A stretch of DNA of 64,000 nucleotides. Source: Streptomyces sp. NBC_00390 (GTDB lineage Bacteria; Actinomycetota; Actinomycetes; Streptomycetales; Streptomycetaceae). Where the stretch lies: NCBI RefSeq assembly GCF_036057275.1, contig NZ_CP107945.1, positions 4,898,001 to 4,962,000 of the forward strand. The letters run 5' to 3'. This document shows, piece after piece, positions 16,683-24,669 of this stretch; position 1 is the stretch's first letter, and every line of letters begins with the position of its first letter. The position numbers were made by a program, and so were the translations under genes. The notes under the pieces are model-generated. The model made no database searches, was not told the DNA's origin, and was given only the letters and a program-made list of their open reading frames with translations.

Positions 16683-18374
16683 GTGCCGCACCCCGATCCG
16701 TCCGTCCGCCCCGAGGCCGCGCTGACCGCGCCCGGTGCTCCCTTTGCCGTCGTACGCGCCGAGGACGGCGGGCTGCAGTACGCGGACGGGCCGCGCACCC
16801 TGCGGGAATTCGTCGAGGCCACCTGGGCGTTCGGGGACCGGCCGTTCCTCGTCGCGGAGAGCCGGACGTACACCTACGGCGAGTTCTTCGCCGCCGCGAG
16901 TGCGCTGGCCCGGCGGCTTGTCGAGGAGTACGAGCTGCGTCCCGGCGACCGGGCCGCCGTCGCCATGCGCAATCACCCCGAGTGGCAGATCGCCTTCTGG
17001 GCAACGCAGTTGGCGGGACTGGTGTCCGTGCCGCTCAACGCCTGGTGGACCGAGGATGAGTTGGCGTACGCCCTCGACGACTGCACGCCGCGGGTGCTGC
17101 TGGTCGACGGGGAGCGGCTGCCCCGCATGGAGGCGTGGCGGGCAGGAAACGGCGTGCGGGCCGTGGTCTTCCATCACGACGGGCCGACGGGTGAGGGTGT
17201 CGAGCGGTACGAGGACTTCGACGAGCCCGATCCGTCCGCCGCGCCGCCGGCGGTCGAGGTGGCGGCCGAGGCCGACGCCACGATCATCTACACCTCCGGA
17301 ACCACCGGCCGGCCCAAGGGCGCCGTCGCCACCCAGCTCGCCCAGGCGGGAGCAGCGGCCAACCCGCGCTTCCACGCCACCGCCGCGGCGCTCGCCCGCG
17401 GCATCGTGCCCGGCCAGGGGCGGGCGCCCGTCGTGCTGATGACGTTCCCGTTCTTCCACGTGGCCGCCTTCACCACGCTCTACACGATGATGGCGACCGG
17501 CGGCACGCTCGTCCTGATGCGCAAGTGGAACGCCGAGCAGGCCCTCGCGCTCATCGAGCAGCACCGGATCACGCACTACTCCGGTGTGCCGGCCACCGCG
17601 CTGCAGCTTCTCGACGCCGCCGAGCGCACCGGGGCCGAGCTGGCGACGCTCACCAACCTCAGCACCGGCGGAGCCGCCGCGCCGCCCGATCTCGTGGCCC
17701 GGCTGACGACTCGCTTCGGGCATCGGATCGAACCGCGCAACGGGTACGGGCTGACGGAGACCAGTGGAGGTGTGCTCGCCAACTTCGGCGTCGGATACCG
17801 CGAGAATCCCGGAAGCGTGGGCCGTCCCGCACCCGCCACCGAGGTCCGTATCGCCGGTCCGGCCGGCGAGGCGCTGCCCGAGGGCGAGGTCGGCGAACTC
17901 TGGTTGCGCGGCCAGTCCCTCGTCCGCGGCTACTGGCGCGACGACGAGGCGACCGCGGCCGCCTTCCGGGACGGCTGGCTGCGCACCGGCGATCTCGCGA
18001 CCGTGCACGACGGGCGGGTCAGCATCGTCGACCGGATCAAGGACATGGTCATCCGCGGCGGCGAGAACGTGTACTGCGTCGAGGTCGAGGCCGTGCTGCA
18101 CGACCACCCCGATGTCGCCGACGCAGCCGTCCTCGGCGTGCCGCACCCTGTCCTGGGGGAGGAGGTCGCGGCGGTCGTGCAGCTGCGGGACGGCGCCCTG
18201 GTCACGGCCGAGGCGCTCAGGGAGCACGTCGGCCGGACGCTCGCCGCGTTCAAGGTGCCGGCGCACGTGGTGCTGCGGGACGAGCCGATGCCCCGCAACC
18301 CGACGGGCAAGATCCTCAAGCGCGAGCTGCGTGAACCCGTACGGGAGCAGCTGGAGCTGCTCAAGGAGGCGTGA
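16683..18374 (+). CDS. AMP-dependent acyl-CoA synthetase/ligase
   Basis: 563 residues of the ANL superfamily. P-loop-like A3 motif IIYTSGTTGRPKGA (about 201-214), A5 NGYGLTETSGG, A7 WLRTGDLATVHDGRVSIVDRIKDMVIRGGENVYCVEVE and A10 NPTGKILKREL with the catalytic Lys at about 542. It should adenylate a carboxylate and load it on CoA; chain specificity cannot be read. Start GTG 16683 has GAGGGG 6 nt upstream; frames open further upstream without a site. Monocistronic, followed by a convergent protease gene. Confidence 0.88.
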   Translation: MPHPDPSVRPEAALTAPGAPFAVVRAEDGGLQYADGPRTLREFVEATWAFGDRPFLVAESRTYTYGEFFAAASALARRLVEEYELRPGDRAAVAMRNHPEWQIAFWATQLAGLVSVPLNAWWTEDELAYALDDCTPRVLLVDGERLPRMEAWRAGNGVRAVVFHHDGPTGEGVERYEDFDEPDPSAAPPAVEVAAEADATIIYTSGTTGRPKGAVATQLAQAGAAANPRFHATAAALARGIVPGQGRAPVVLMTFPFFHVAAFTTLYTMMATGGTLVLMRKWNAEQALALIEQHRITHYSGVPATALQLLDAAERTGAELATLTNLSTGGAAAPPDLVARLTTRFGHRIEPRNGYGLTETSGGVLANFGVGYRENPGSVGRPAPATEVRIAGPAGEALPEGEVGELWLRGQSLVRGYWRDDEATAAAFRDGWLRTGDLATVHDGRVSIVDRIKDMVIRGGENVYCVEVEAVLHDHPDVADAAVLGVPHPVLGEEVAAVVQLRDGALVTAEALREHVGRTLAAFKVPAHVVLRDEPMPRNPTGKILKRELREPVREQLELLKEA

Positions 18375-18448
18375 TCCGGCTCAGGAGTGGTGGTGCAGGC
18401 CGAGAACGAGCGGGTTGTGCCGGCCGAAGGGGAGCGGCTGGTGCCGGT

Positions 18449-19735
18449 TCAGGAGCGGGTGATCCGTACCCGGTAGATGCCTCCCGCGTCCTCCCGGACC
18501 ACGGATATGCGCACCCCGGTCTCGTGGTCGCTGAAGGATTCGCCGGGCTGGTAGGGCGCATCGGACAGCTCCGCGTGCACATTGGGCCGCCGGGTGCAGC
18601 CGCCGCTGTCCCGTTCGCTGTCCATGACGGTGACCGGGCCCCGCCCGGTGTCCACGCCGGTCCGCACCCGGTAGATCAGCACTCCCGGCTCGCAGACGGC
18701 CTCGTCGTTGCCGGACCGGGTGCGCACCTCCACCGCGTAGCCGCTGTCCTCGTCCACGGGGACGATGGCCAGCTTGGACCCGCCCCGGGTGGCGAGCGGG
18801 GTCAGCGCGTACTCCGTGGTGCCGGGTGCGGACACGCAGCTGATCTGGCTGTTGTCCAGCCAGCCCAGCTTCCATTTGTGCCAGCCCAGCAGATCGTTGT
18901 TGGCTCCCCAGTCCTCGGACATGATGTCCCAGTGGCCGACCGCGCCCCCGCCGTCATGGGTGTAGAGGTCGGGCAGGCCGAAGACATGGCCGTTCTCGTG
19001 GGGCAGGACGCGATAGCCCGTCTCCGCGTACGACCCGGAGCCGTCGTCCTGGCGGCTGTAGACGAAGGACGTGTTGGCGAGCGGGACGCCGTCCGCGTAC
19101 GGGGCTTCCTCGTTCCCGGAGAAGGTCACCGACAGCACGGTGTCCAGCGCGGACGGCCCGGCATTGGGCGTGACCAGCACGTTGATCAGGTCGTACGCGC
19201 TGAAGTCCACCTTGGGGTCGGCGACCGAGACCAGATCCTGGACGAGCCGCCGGTAGCCGGGTTCGTACGACGAGCCGCGCTCTATCCCGTACGCGGCGAA
19301 CGGCATCGGCATCCGTAGCCAGTCGCTCACGGGGGCGTGCGGGCGGTAGCTGAGCCGCCCGTACGAGCTGGTGCTGAACCACTCCGATGTCTGCGGGAAG
19401 AACTCGGCGAGCCGGTCGAGTGCCGAGCCCTCCCCCTGAGCGTCCGAAAAATCGATCATGAGATTCAGGGCGCGCACGGGTCCGGTCGAGGCCGCGTACC
19501 CGGGCGGGGTCGGCATGCCCTCCGACATCTGCACCCCGAGCGTCGTGGGGATACGGCAGGGCCCGAGCCCCGTCGCATCGGGGGCGGCCACCGGTCCGGC
19601 CGAGGCACGGGACGGGGCGGGGAGCGTGGCGCTCGCGGTGGTCAGGGCGGCGAGGGTGAGGGAGGCGAGGGCGGCCAGTGCTCCGAGGCGGTGGGATCCG
19701 CCCCGGCTGCGTATCCGGGGGCGCGTCTGCTCCAT
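18449..19735 (-). CDS. Secreted M6-family zinc metalloprotease
   Basis: 428 residues. N-terminal Arg-rich, hydrophobic segment and an Ala-rich stretch form a secretion signal (cleavage probably near residue 45). The zincin motif is HENGHVFGLPDLY (His246, Glu247, His250, with Asp256), characteristic of immune-inhibitor-A/M6 proteases, followed by HWDIMSEDWGANN and LLGWHKWKLGW. The C-terminal part is beta-rich. It should act outside the cell on proteins. It is divergent from the tetR gene, sharing a 276-bp intergenic region. Confidence 0.85.
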   Translation of the reverse strand: MEQTRPRIRSRGGSHRLGALAALASLTLAALTTASATLPAPSRASAGPVAAPDATGLGPCRIPTTLGVQMSEGMPTPPGYAASTGPVRALNLMIDFSDAQGEGSALDRLAEFFPQTSEWFSTSSYGRLSYRPHAPVSDWLRMPMPFAAYGIERGSSYEPGYRRLVQDLVSVADPKVDFSAYDLINVLVTPNAGPSALDTVLSVTFSGNEEAPYADGVPLANTSFVYSRQDDGSGSYAETGYRVLPHENGHVFGLPDLYTHDGGGAVGHWDIMSEDWGANNDLLGWHKWKLGWLDNSQISCVSAPGTTEYALTPLATRGGSKLAIVPVDEDSGYAVEVRTRSGNDEAVCEPGVLIYRVRTGVDTGRGPVTVMDSERDSGGCTRRPNVHAELSDAPYQPGESFSDHETGVRISVVREDAGGIYRVRITRS

Positions 19736-19911
19736 GAACTCGCCTTCGGGTCCGCGGCAGCAGGCCGGACCCTGGCTGCACTCCGTCCCGAAACAGCCTG
19801 ATTCGGGAGGGGGTGGTGCGCCCGTCGGGTGGTCCGATCGTGCGATTTTTCGTCGGCGAAGGACTACCGCGCAGTAGGGGTGACTCAGGTCACATGGGGG
19901 CCGGAAATAAC

Positions 19912-19979
19912 CGGGGATCGATTCCCCGTTTGGACCTGTGTCCCCGCGAAACGGGGAGTCGGTCCCCGATTACGGGACC
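19912..19979 (+). promoter_or_regulatory. Three tandem inverted repeats in tetR leader
   Basis: CGGGGA-N5-TCCCCG (19912-19928), TCCCCG-N5-CGGGGA (19941-19957) and GGTCCC-N7-GGGACC (19961-19979) lie within 70 bp, just upstream of the tetR ribosome binding site. They could be operators for autoregulation or hairpins in the leader RNA. The core C/GGGGA is shared by the first two and, with an offset, by the third. Confidence 0.55.
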
Positions 19980-20011
19980 GGGTGGAACCGACCTGGAGAG
20001 GGAGTGGAGCT

Positions 20012-20662
20012 GTGAGCCCCGCCGCCGCCACCGAAACGCGCCGCACGCCGCGCCCGCGGGCAGACGCCCTGCGCAACCGCGAGCGGATCGTGACGGCAGC
20101 GCGCGAGATGTTCGTGGAGTTCGGACCCGAGGTCCCTCTCGACGACATCGCCCGCCGCGCCGGAGTCGGCAACGCCACGCTCTACCGCCACTTCGCCGAC
20201 CGCGCGGTCCTCGTCCGCGAGGTCGTCCTCAGTGTCATGACCCGTACGGTGCGGCAGCTCGAGACCGCCGACGCCGAGGAGGCCGACCCCTTCTCCGCGC
20301 TGCGCCGCTTCGTCCACGCGGCCGCCGATGAGCGGATCGGTGCCCTGTGCCCGATGCTCTCCGGCAGCTTCGACTCCGACCATCCCGATCTGCACGCCGG
20401 GCGCGAGCGCCTCGAGGCAGCCGTGCAGAACCTCGTCGAACGGGCCCAGAGCGCGGGCCGCATGCGCGCCGACGTCGCCGCCGGCGATCTGATGATCGCG
20501 CTGTCCCAGCTCACCCGGCCGCTGCCGGGCATCGAGTGCCCGAACATCGACCAGTTCGTCCACCGCCATCTTCAGCTGTTCCTGGACGGCCTCGAAGCGC
20601 CCGCGCGCTCCGAACTGCCGGGTGCGGCCGCGACCCTGGAAGACCTCCGGAGCTCCATGTGA
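20012..20662 (+). CDS. TetR-family transcriptional repressor
   Basis: 216 residues. N-terminal helix-turn-helix: RERIVTAAREMFVEFGPEVPLDDIARRAGVGNATLYRHFADR, the standard TetR pattern. The C-terminal ligand domain ends with a FLDGLEAPAR helix. GTG 20012 was chosen since GGAGAGGGAG lies just upstream; the frame is open further 5' but reads through the inverted repeats. The next gene is a DHA2 drug exporter, with a palindrome between them, so it most likely controls that exporter and itself. Confidence 0.9.
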   Translation: MSPAAATETRRTPRPRADALRNRERIVTAAREMFVEFGPEVPLDDIARRAGVGNATLYRHFADRAVLVREVVLSVMTRTVRQLETADAEEADPFSALRRFVHAAADERIGALCPMLSGSFDSDHPDLHAGRERLEAAVQNLVERAQSAGRMRADVAAGDLMIALSQLTRPLPGIECPNIDQFVHRHLQLFLDGLEAPARSELPGAAATLEDLRSSM

Positions 20663-20714
20663 TGCCGTAAGCCCCCGGGCAGGGCCCGCGTCCACGGCCC
20701 GCCAACTCCCCTAT

Positions 20715-20733
20715 TGAGCAAGCCTCTTACTCA
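20715..20733 (+). promoter_or_regulatory. Probable TetR operator before MFS gene
   Basis: TGAGCAAG-CCT-CTTACTCA is an inverted repeat with 7 of 8 arm positions matching. It lies 62 bp before the exporter start and 53 bp after the tetR gene. Arms of this type (TGAG-AAG) are common for TetR regulators of efflux pumps. Confidence 0.6.
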
Positions 20734-20794
20734 CTTCACTCGCGAGGGCAGGTGCCCCGCGTGATCTCTCCGTACTCCTTAGGTGGCCAGACCC

Positions 20795-22318
20795 ATGCCA
20801 AAAACGCCCGACATGTCTCTCCCTGATGCCAACCGCTGGAAAGCCCTGGTCTTCATCGCCCTCGCCCAGCTGATGGTGGTGCTCGACGCGACGATCGTGA
20901 ACATCGCGCTGCCCACCGCCCAGCAGGACCTCGGCATATCCGACGCCAACCGGCAATGGGTCATCACCGCCTACGCCCTGGCCTTCGGCGGACTGCTGCT
21001 CTTCGGTGGCCGTATCGCCGACCTCTGGGGCCGTAAGCGCACCTTCGTCGTCGGACTTATCGGCTTCGCCGCGGCCTCCGCGCTCGGCGGCGCGGCGAAC
21101 GGCGAGGCGATGATGCTCGGCGCCCGCGCCCTGCAGGGTGTCTTCGGCGCGCTGCTCGCGCCCGCCGCGCTCTCGCTGCTCGCCGTGATGTTCACCGACG
21201 CCAAGGAGCGGGCCAAGGCCTTCGGTATCTACGGTGCGATCGCCGGTGGCGGTGGCGCCGTCGGCCTGATCCTCGGCGGCTTCCTCACCGAGTACCTCAA
21301 CTGGCGCTGGACCTTCTTCGTCAACATCCCGTTCGCGATCGTCGCCGCCGTCGGCGCGTACTTCGTGATCCGTGAGCCCGAGGGCGCGCGCAACCGCTCG
21401 TCGCTGGACATCCCGGGTGTCGTCCTGTCGACCCTGGGCCTGGTGGCGCTGGTGTACGGCTTCACCCGCGCCGAGTCGGCCGGCTGGTCCGACAGCCTGA
21501 CCGTGGGCATGTTCATCGCCTCCGTGGTGCTGCTCGCCGCCTTCGTCGTCACCGAGGCGAAGGTGAAGGCGCCGCTGCTGCCGCTGCGTGTGCTGACCGA
21601 GCGCAACCGCGGCGGTGTCTACCTCTCGCTGGGCCTCGCGATCATCGCCATGTTCGGGCTCTTCCTCTTCCTGACGTTCTATCTGCAGGTCGTGAAGGGG
21701 TACTCGCCGGTCAAGACGGGCTTCGCGTTCCTGCCGATGATCGCGGGCATGATCACGGGCTCGACCCAGATCGGCGCCCGTCTGATGACCCGCGTCGCAC
21801 CCAGGCTGCTGATGGGCCCCGGCTTCGTGGTCGCCGCGGTCGGCATGCTGATGCTGACGCAGCTGGAGATCGACAGCTCGTACGCGGGCCTGATCCTGCC
21901 GGCGCAGCTGCTGCTGGGCCTGGGCATGGGTACGGCGTTCATGCCGGCGATGTCGCTGTCCACGCACGGGGTGAACCCGGCCGACGCCGGCGTCGCCTCC
22001 GCGATGGTCAACACCTCGCAGCAGGTGGGTGGCGCGATCGGTACGGCGCTGCTGAACACCATCGCGGCCTCCGCCACGACCGCGTACATCGGCTCGCACG
22101 CCGCGGGGGCGAGCGACCCCAAGCTGCTGGAGCTCCAGGGCATGGTGCACGGCTTCTCGTCGGCGATCTGGTGGGCGGTCGGCATCCTGGTGGCCGCCGC
22201 GACGATCGCGTTCACGCTGATCAACACCGGGCGTCCGGGCGGCGGTCCGGCCGTCGCGGGCTCGGGTGACGCCGATACCGTCGAGGACGAGGTGAAGGTC
22301 CCGGTCATCGCGCACTGA
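20795..22318 (+). CDS. MFS exporter, DHA2 (14-helix) drug efflux family
   Basis: 507 residues with 14 hydrophobic segments. Motif A GGRIADLWGRKR after helix 2, DATIVNIALP in helix 1 (the DHA2 motif D1 region) and GAIAGGGGAVGLILGG for the antiporter motif C in helix 5. It should export a hydrophobic or amphiphilic compound using the proton gradient. ATG 20795 has AGGTGG 8 nt upstream; GTG 20783 in the same frame overlaps that site. Under the adjacent TetR repressor by context. Confidence 0.9.
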   Translation: MPKTPDMSLPDANRWKALVFIALAQLMVVLDATIVNIALPTAQQDLGISDANRQWVITAYALAFGGLLLFGGRIADLWGRKRTFVVGLIGFAAASALGGAANGEAMMLGARALQGVFGALLAPAALSLLAVMFTDAKERAKAFGIYGAIAGGGGAVGLILGGFLTEYLNWRWTFFVNIPFAIVAAVGAYFVIREPEGARNRSSLDIPGVVLSTLGLVALVYGFTRAESAGWSDSLTVGMFIASVVLLAAFVVTEAKVKAPLLPLRVLTERNRGGVYLSLGLAIIAMFGLFLFLTFYLQVVKGYSPVKTGFAFLPMIAGMITGSTQIGARLMTRVAPRLLMGPGFVVAAVGMLMLTQLEIDSSYAGLILPAQLLLGLGMGTAFMPAMSLSTHGVNPADAGVASAMVNTSQQVGGAIGTALLNTIAASATTAYIGSHAAGASDPKLLELQGMVHGFSSAIWWAVGILVAAATIAFTLINTGRPGGGPAVAGSGDADTVEDEVKVPVIAH

Positions 22319-22330
22319 GGGGCAACACGA

Positions 22331-22350
22331 ACGCGTGAGAGATCACGCGT
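22331..22350. repeat. Perfect inverted repeat with overlapping direct repeat
   Basis: ACGCGTGA-GAGA-TCACGCGT is a perfect 8-bp inverted repeat. GAGAGATCACGC occurs inside it and again from 22358, giving a direct repeat. It lies just after the MFS stop codon, before the terminator. Confidence 0.6.
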
Positions 22351-22372
22351 GCGCTGGAGAGATCACGCACGA

Positions 22373-22412
22373 CCGAAGGGCCTCGTCCGATCCATCGGAC
22401 GAGGCCCTTCGG
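22373..22412. terminator. Bidirectional terminator hairpin
   Basis: Perfect 18-bp stem (CCGAAGGGCCTCGTCCGA with its complement) around a 4-nt loop, lying between the convergent MFS and marR genes. No T-tract, as usual in Streptomyces. Confidence 0.85.
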
Positions 22413-22430
22413 TGTGCCGGCGCGCAGCCG

Positions 22431-22946
22431 TCAGCGCAGCCAGGGCAGATCCGCACCGGTGTCCGGCGGCTGAAGCCCCTCGGCCATGACACGCATGATC
22501 TCGCCGAGCTGCTCGACCTGCTCGGGGGTGAGCCGGTCGAACATGGCCTGGCGTACGGCTTCCACATGGCCGGGCGCGGTCCGCCGCAGCACGTCGTGGC
22601 CCGCGTCCGTGAGCACCGCGTTCTGGCCGCGCTTGTCGGAGGGGCAGTCCTCGCGGCGCACCCAGCCGTGCTTCTCCAGACGGGCCACGGCGTGGGAGAG
22701 CCGCGACCTCGTGATCTTGGCGTCGACGGCCAGCTCGGTCATCCGCTTGCGGCGGTGGGGGGCCTGGGAGAGCTGGACCAAAAGGCCGTAGTAGACGTGC
22801 GGCATCCCGGCGTCCCGCTGCAGCTGGCGGTCGAGATGGTCCTCGAGGAGGGTGGTGGCGTGCAGATAGGCGCGCCAGACGCGCTGTTCGTCCTCGGTCA
22901 GCCAGCGCGGCCCGGCGCCGCTCCCGCCATTGGATGCCGTGTTCAT
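22431..22946 (-). CDS. MarR-family transcriptional regulator
   Basis: 171 residues. Winged helix: MTELAVDAKITRSRLSHAVARLEKHGWVRREDCPSDKRGQNAVLT, with the typical D-x-R wing, and flanking dimerisation helices. Start ATG 22946 (MNTASNGG); an in-frame start at 22967 would add seven residues including GYM. It is divergent from the DODA-type dioxygenase gene, with a 14-bp palindrome between them, so it may control that gene and its own expression. The ligand is unknown. Confidence 0.88.
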   Translation of the reverse strand: MNTASNGGSGAGPRWLTEDEQRVWRAYLHATTLLEDHLDRQLQRDAGMPHVYYGLLVQLSQAPHRRKRMTELAVDAKITRSRLSHAVARLEKHGWVRREDCPSDKRGQNAVLTDAGHDVLRRTAPGHVEAVRQAMFDRLTPEQVEQLGEIMRVMAEGLQPPDTGADLPWLR

Positions 22947-23006
22947 GTATCCCACTCTACGACCCATTCTTGAAAGTTGAACAATATGGGGCTAGGGTCG
23001 GATTAG

Positions 23007-23020
23007 CTTGAAGGTTCAAG
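23007..23020. promoter_or_regulatory. Palindromic operator candidate between marR and dioxygenase
   Basis: CTTGAA-GG-TTCAAG is a perfect 14-bp palindrome in the 170-bp divergent intergenic region. A related half-site TTGAA occurs at 22970-22974. Size and position fit a MarR dimer site. Confidence 0.55.
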
Positions 23021-23116
23021 TAGAACGCTTCAGGCGGTTGAAGCGGTTGAAGAAGAGATGCCGGCGAAAGTCGGCCAGGCGCGGAGCGCGTGCAGCCAGT
23101 CCCATCGGGAGCCGTC

Positions 23117-23908
23117 ATGAATGCAACACCTGAGGCCCGGGCCGCGGCCCGCATGCCCGCCCTCTACCTCTCGCACGGTGCCCCGCCGCTCGCCGACGAC
23201 CCCGTCTGGCCCGGCGAGCTCGCCGCCTGGTCCGCCGGCCTGCCGCGTCCCCGGGCGATCCTCATGGTCTCCGCCCACTGGGAGGAGGCGCCGCTCGCGC
23301 TCGGAGCGACCGAGGCCGTTCCGCTGGTGTACGACTTCTGGGGCTTTCCCGAGCACTACTACCGGGTGCGCTACGACGCGCCCGGCGCACCCGGCCTGGC
23401 CGACTCCGTACGCAAGCTGCTGCGCCGCGCGGGTACCCCGGTCCAGGACATCCCCGACCGGGGCCTCGACCACGGGGCGTACGTGCCGCTGGTGGAGATG
23501 TATCCCGGGGCGGACGTTCCGGTGCTCCAGATCTCGATGCCCACGCTCGACCCGCAGAAGCTGATGGAGATCGGGCGCAGGCTGGCGCCGCTGCGGGACG
23601 AGGGTGTGCTGATCGTCGGCAGCGGCTTCTTCACCCACAATCTGGCGGCGCTCCGGCATGCCGGGACACCCGGCTGGTCGGCGGAGTTCGACGACTGGGG
23701 GCGGCGGGCGCTGGCGACGCAGGATGTGGACGCGCTGCTCGACTTCGAGAACAAGGCCCCGGCGGGCCGGCTGGCTCACCCGCGCACCGAGCACTTCGCC
23801 CCGCTGTTCGTCACCCTGGGGGCTGCCCAGGGCGAGCTCGGGAGCGGCCGGAGCGTGATCGACGGCTTCTGGATGGGCCTGGCCAAGCGGTCCGTGCAGT
23901 TCGGCTGA
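23117..23908 (+). CDS. DODA-type (LigB) extradiol dioxygenase
   Basis: 263 residues, the usual length of the YgiD/4,5-DOPA dioxygenase group. Metal ligands and catalytic His are visible: LYLSHGAPP, VSAHWEE, GLDHGAYVPL and SGFFTHNL. Enzymes of this group open catechol rings; the natural substrate here is not known. Start ATG 23117 (MNATPEA) follows CGGGAG. Divergent from marR, suggesting induction by an aromatic ligand. Confidence 0.88.
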   Translation: MNATPEARAAARMPALYLSHGAPPLADDPVWPGELAAWSAGLPRPRAILMVSAHWEEAPLALGATEAVPLVYDFWGFPEHYYRVRYDAPGAPGLADSVRKLLRRAGTPVQDIPDRGLDHGAYVPLVEMYPGADVPVLQISMPTLDPQKLMEIGRRLAPLRDEGVLIVGSGFFTHNLAALRHAGTPGWSAEFDDWGRRALATQDVDALLDFENKAPAGRLAHPRTEHFAPLFVTLGAAQGELGSGRSVIDGFWMGLAKRSVQFG

Positions 23909-23932
23909 CCCGGCAGTTCGGCCGGGCTGCGG

Positions 23933-24520
23933 TCAGGGCAGCGCCGGGTCCCCCAGTCGCTTCTCGTACCAGGCGACGTCCCAGTACCGGCCGAACTTAC
24001 GGCCGACCTGCTCGTACGTGCCGACGTGCCGGAAGCCGAAGCGGGTGTGCAGCGTCACCGAGCTCTCGTTCGGCAGCGCGATGCCCGCGTACGCCCGGTG
24101 CAGGTCCTCGTTCTTCAGGGCATCGAAGAGTTCCGTGTATAGAAGGGTGCCGATGCCTCGGCCGGTGGCCTCGGCGGCGCAGTAGACGCTGACCTCGACG
24201 GAGGTCGAGTACGCGGGCTTGGGGCGGAACGGGCTGCTGGTCGCATAGCCCAGGATGCGACCGGTCCGGGAGCGGCCCCCCGCCCGGAGGCGGTCCGCGG
24301 GAGAGCTTTCGGCATTTCGGACATCCTGAGCAACCAGAAGGCGGTAGGGGCCGTCTTCAGGGTGAGAGTGCAGCCAGGAGCGGCGCTGCTCAGGAGTGAA
24401 CTGCGCCGTGTCGAAGGTGATGGGGGTCTCGCGGGCGTAGTGGTTGTAGATCTCCGTGAGTGCCGTCAGGTCGGCTTCCGTGCCTGCCCTGACCTGGACA
24501 TCTGTACATTCCTGCGGCAT
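23933..24520 (-). CDS. GNAT acetyltransferase, phosphinothricin-acetyltransferase-like
   Basis: 195 residues. VRAGTEADLTALTEIYNHYARETPITFDT and RILGYATSSPFRPKPAY with SVEVSVYCAAEATGRGIGTLL match the PAT/Bar group of GNAT N-acetyltransferases. An unusual 20-residue insert (about VRNAESSPADRLRAGGRSRTG) lies between strands 3 and 4, where relatives have a tight turn. Start ATG 24520 has GGGGGAGG upstream on the minus strand. Divergent from the sigma gene. Substrate uncertain: amino-acid-like toxins or methionine sulfoximine are possible. Confidence 0.85.
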   Translation of the reverse strand: MPQECTDVQVRAGTEADLTALTEIYNHYARETPITFDTAQFTPEQRRSWLHSHPEDGPYRLLVAQDVRNAESSPADRLRAGGRSRTGRILGYATSSPFRPKPAYSTSVEVSVYCAAEATGRGIGTLLYTELFDALKNEDLHRAYAGIALPNESSVTLHTRFGFRHVGTYEQVGRKFGRYWDVAWYEKRLGDPALP

Positions 24521-24669
24521 CTGGCCTCCCCCTGATGGCCGCACAGGGTACTGCATGATCGCGAAAATCAATGCACCGTGTGGGAATTCTGTCCGGATTC
24601 CAGTCGTTGTTTCCATCGGATGCAGGGCACCCGGAAGGGTGTCGCGACCTACTCAGCAAGGGAGCACGC

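Noticed and set aside
20711..22315. Very long minus-strand frame opposite the MFS gene
   Set aside because: Composition is His/Arg/Asp-rich, typical of antisense of a GC-rich gene; no start signal and no family resemblance.
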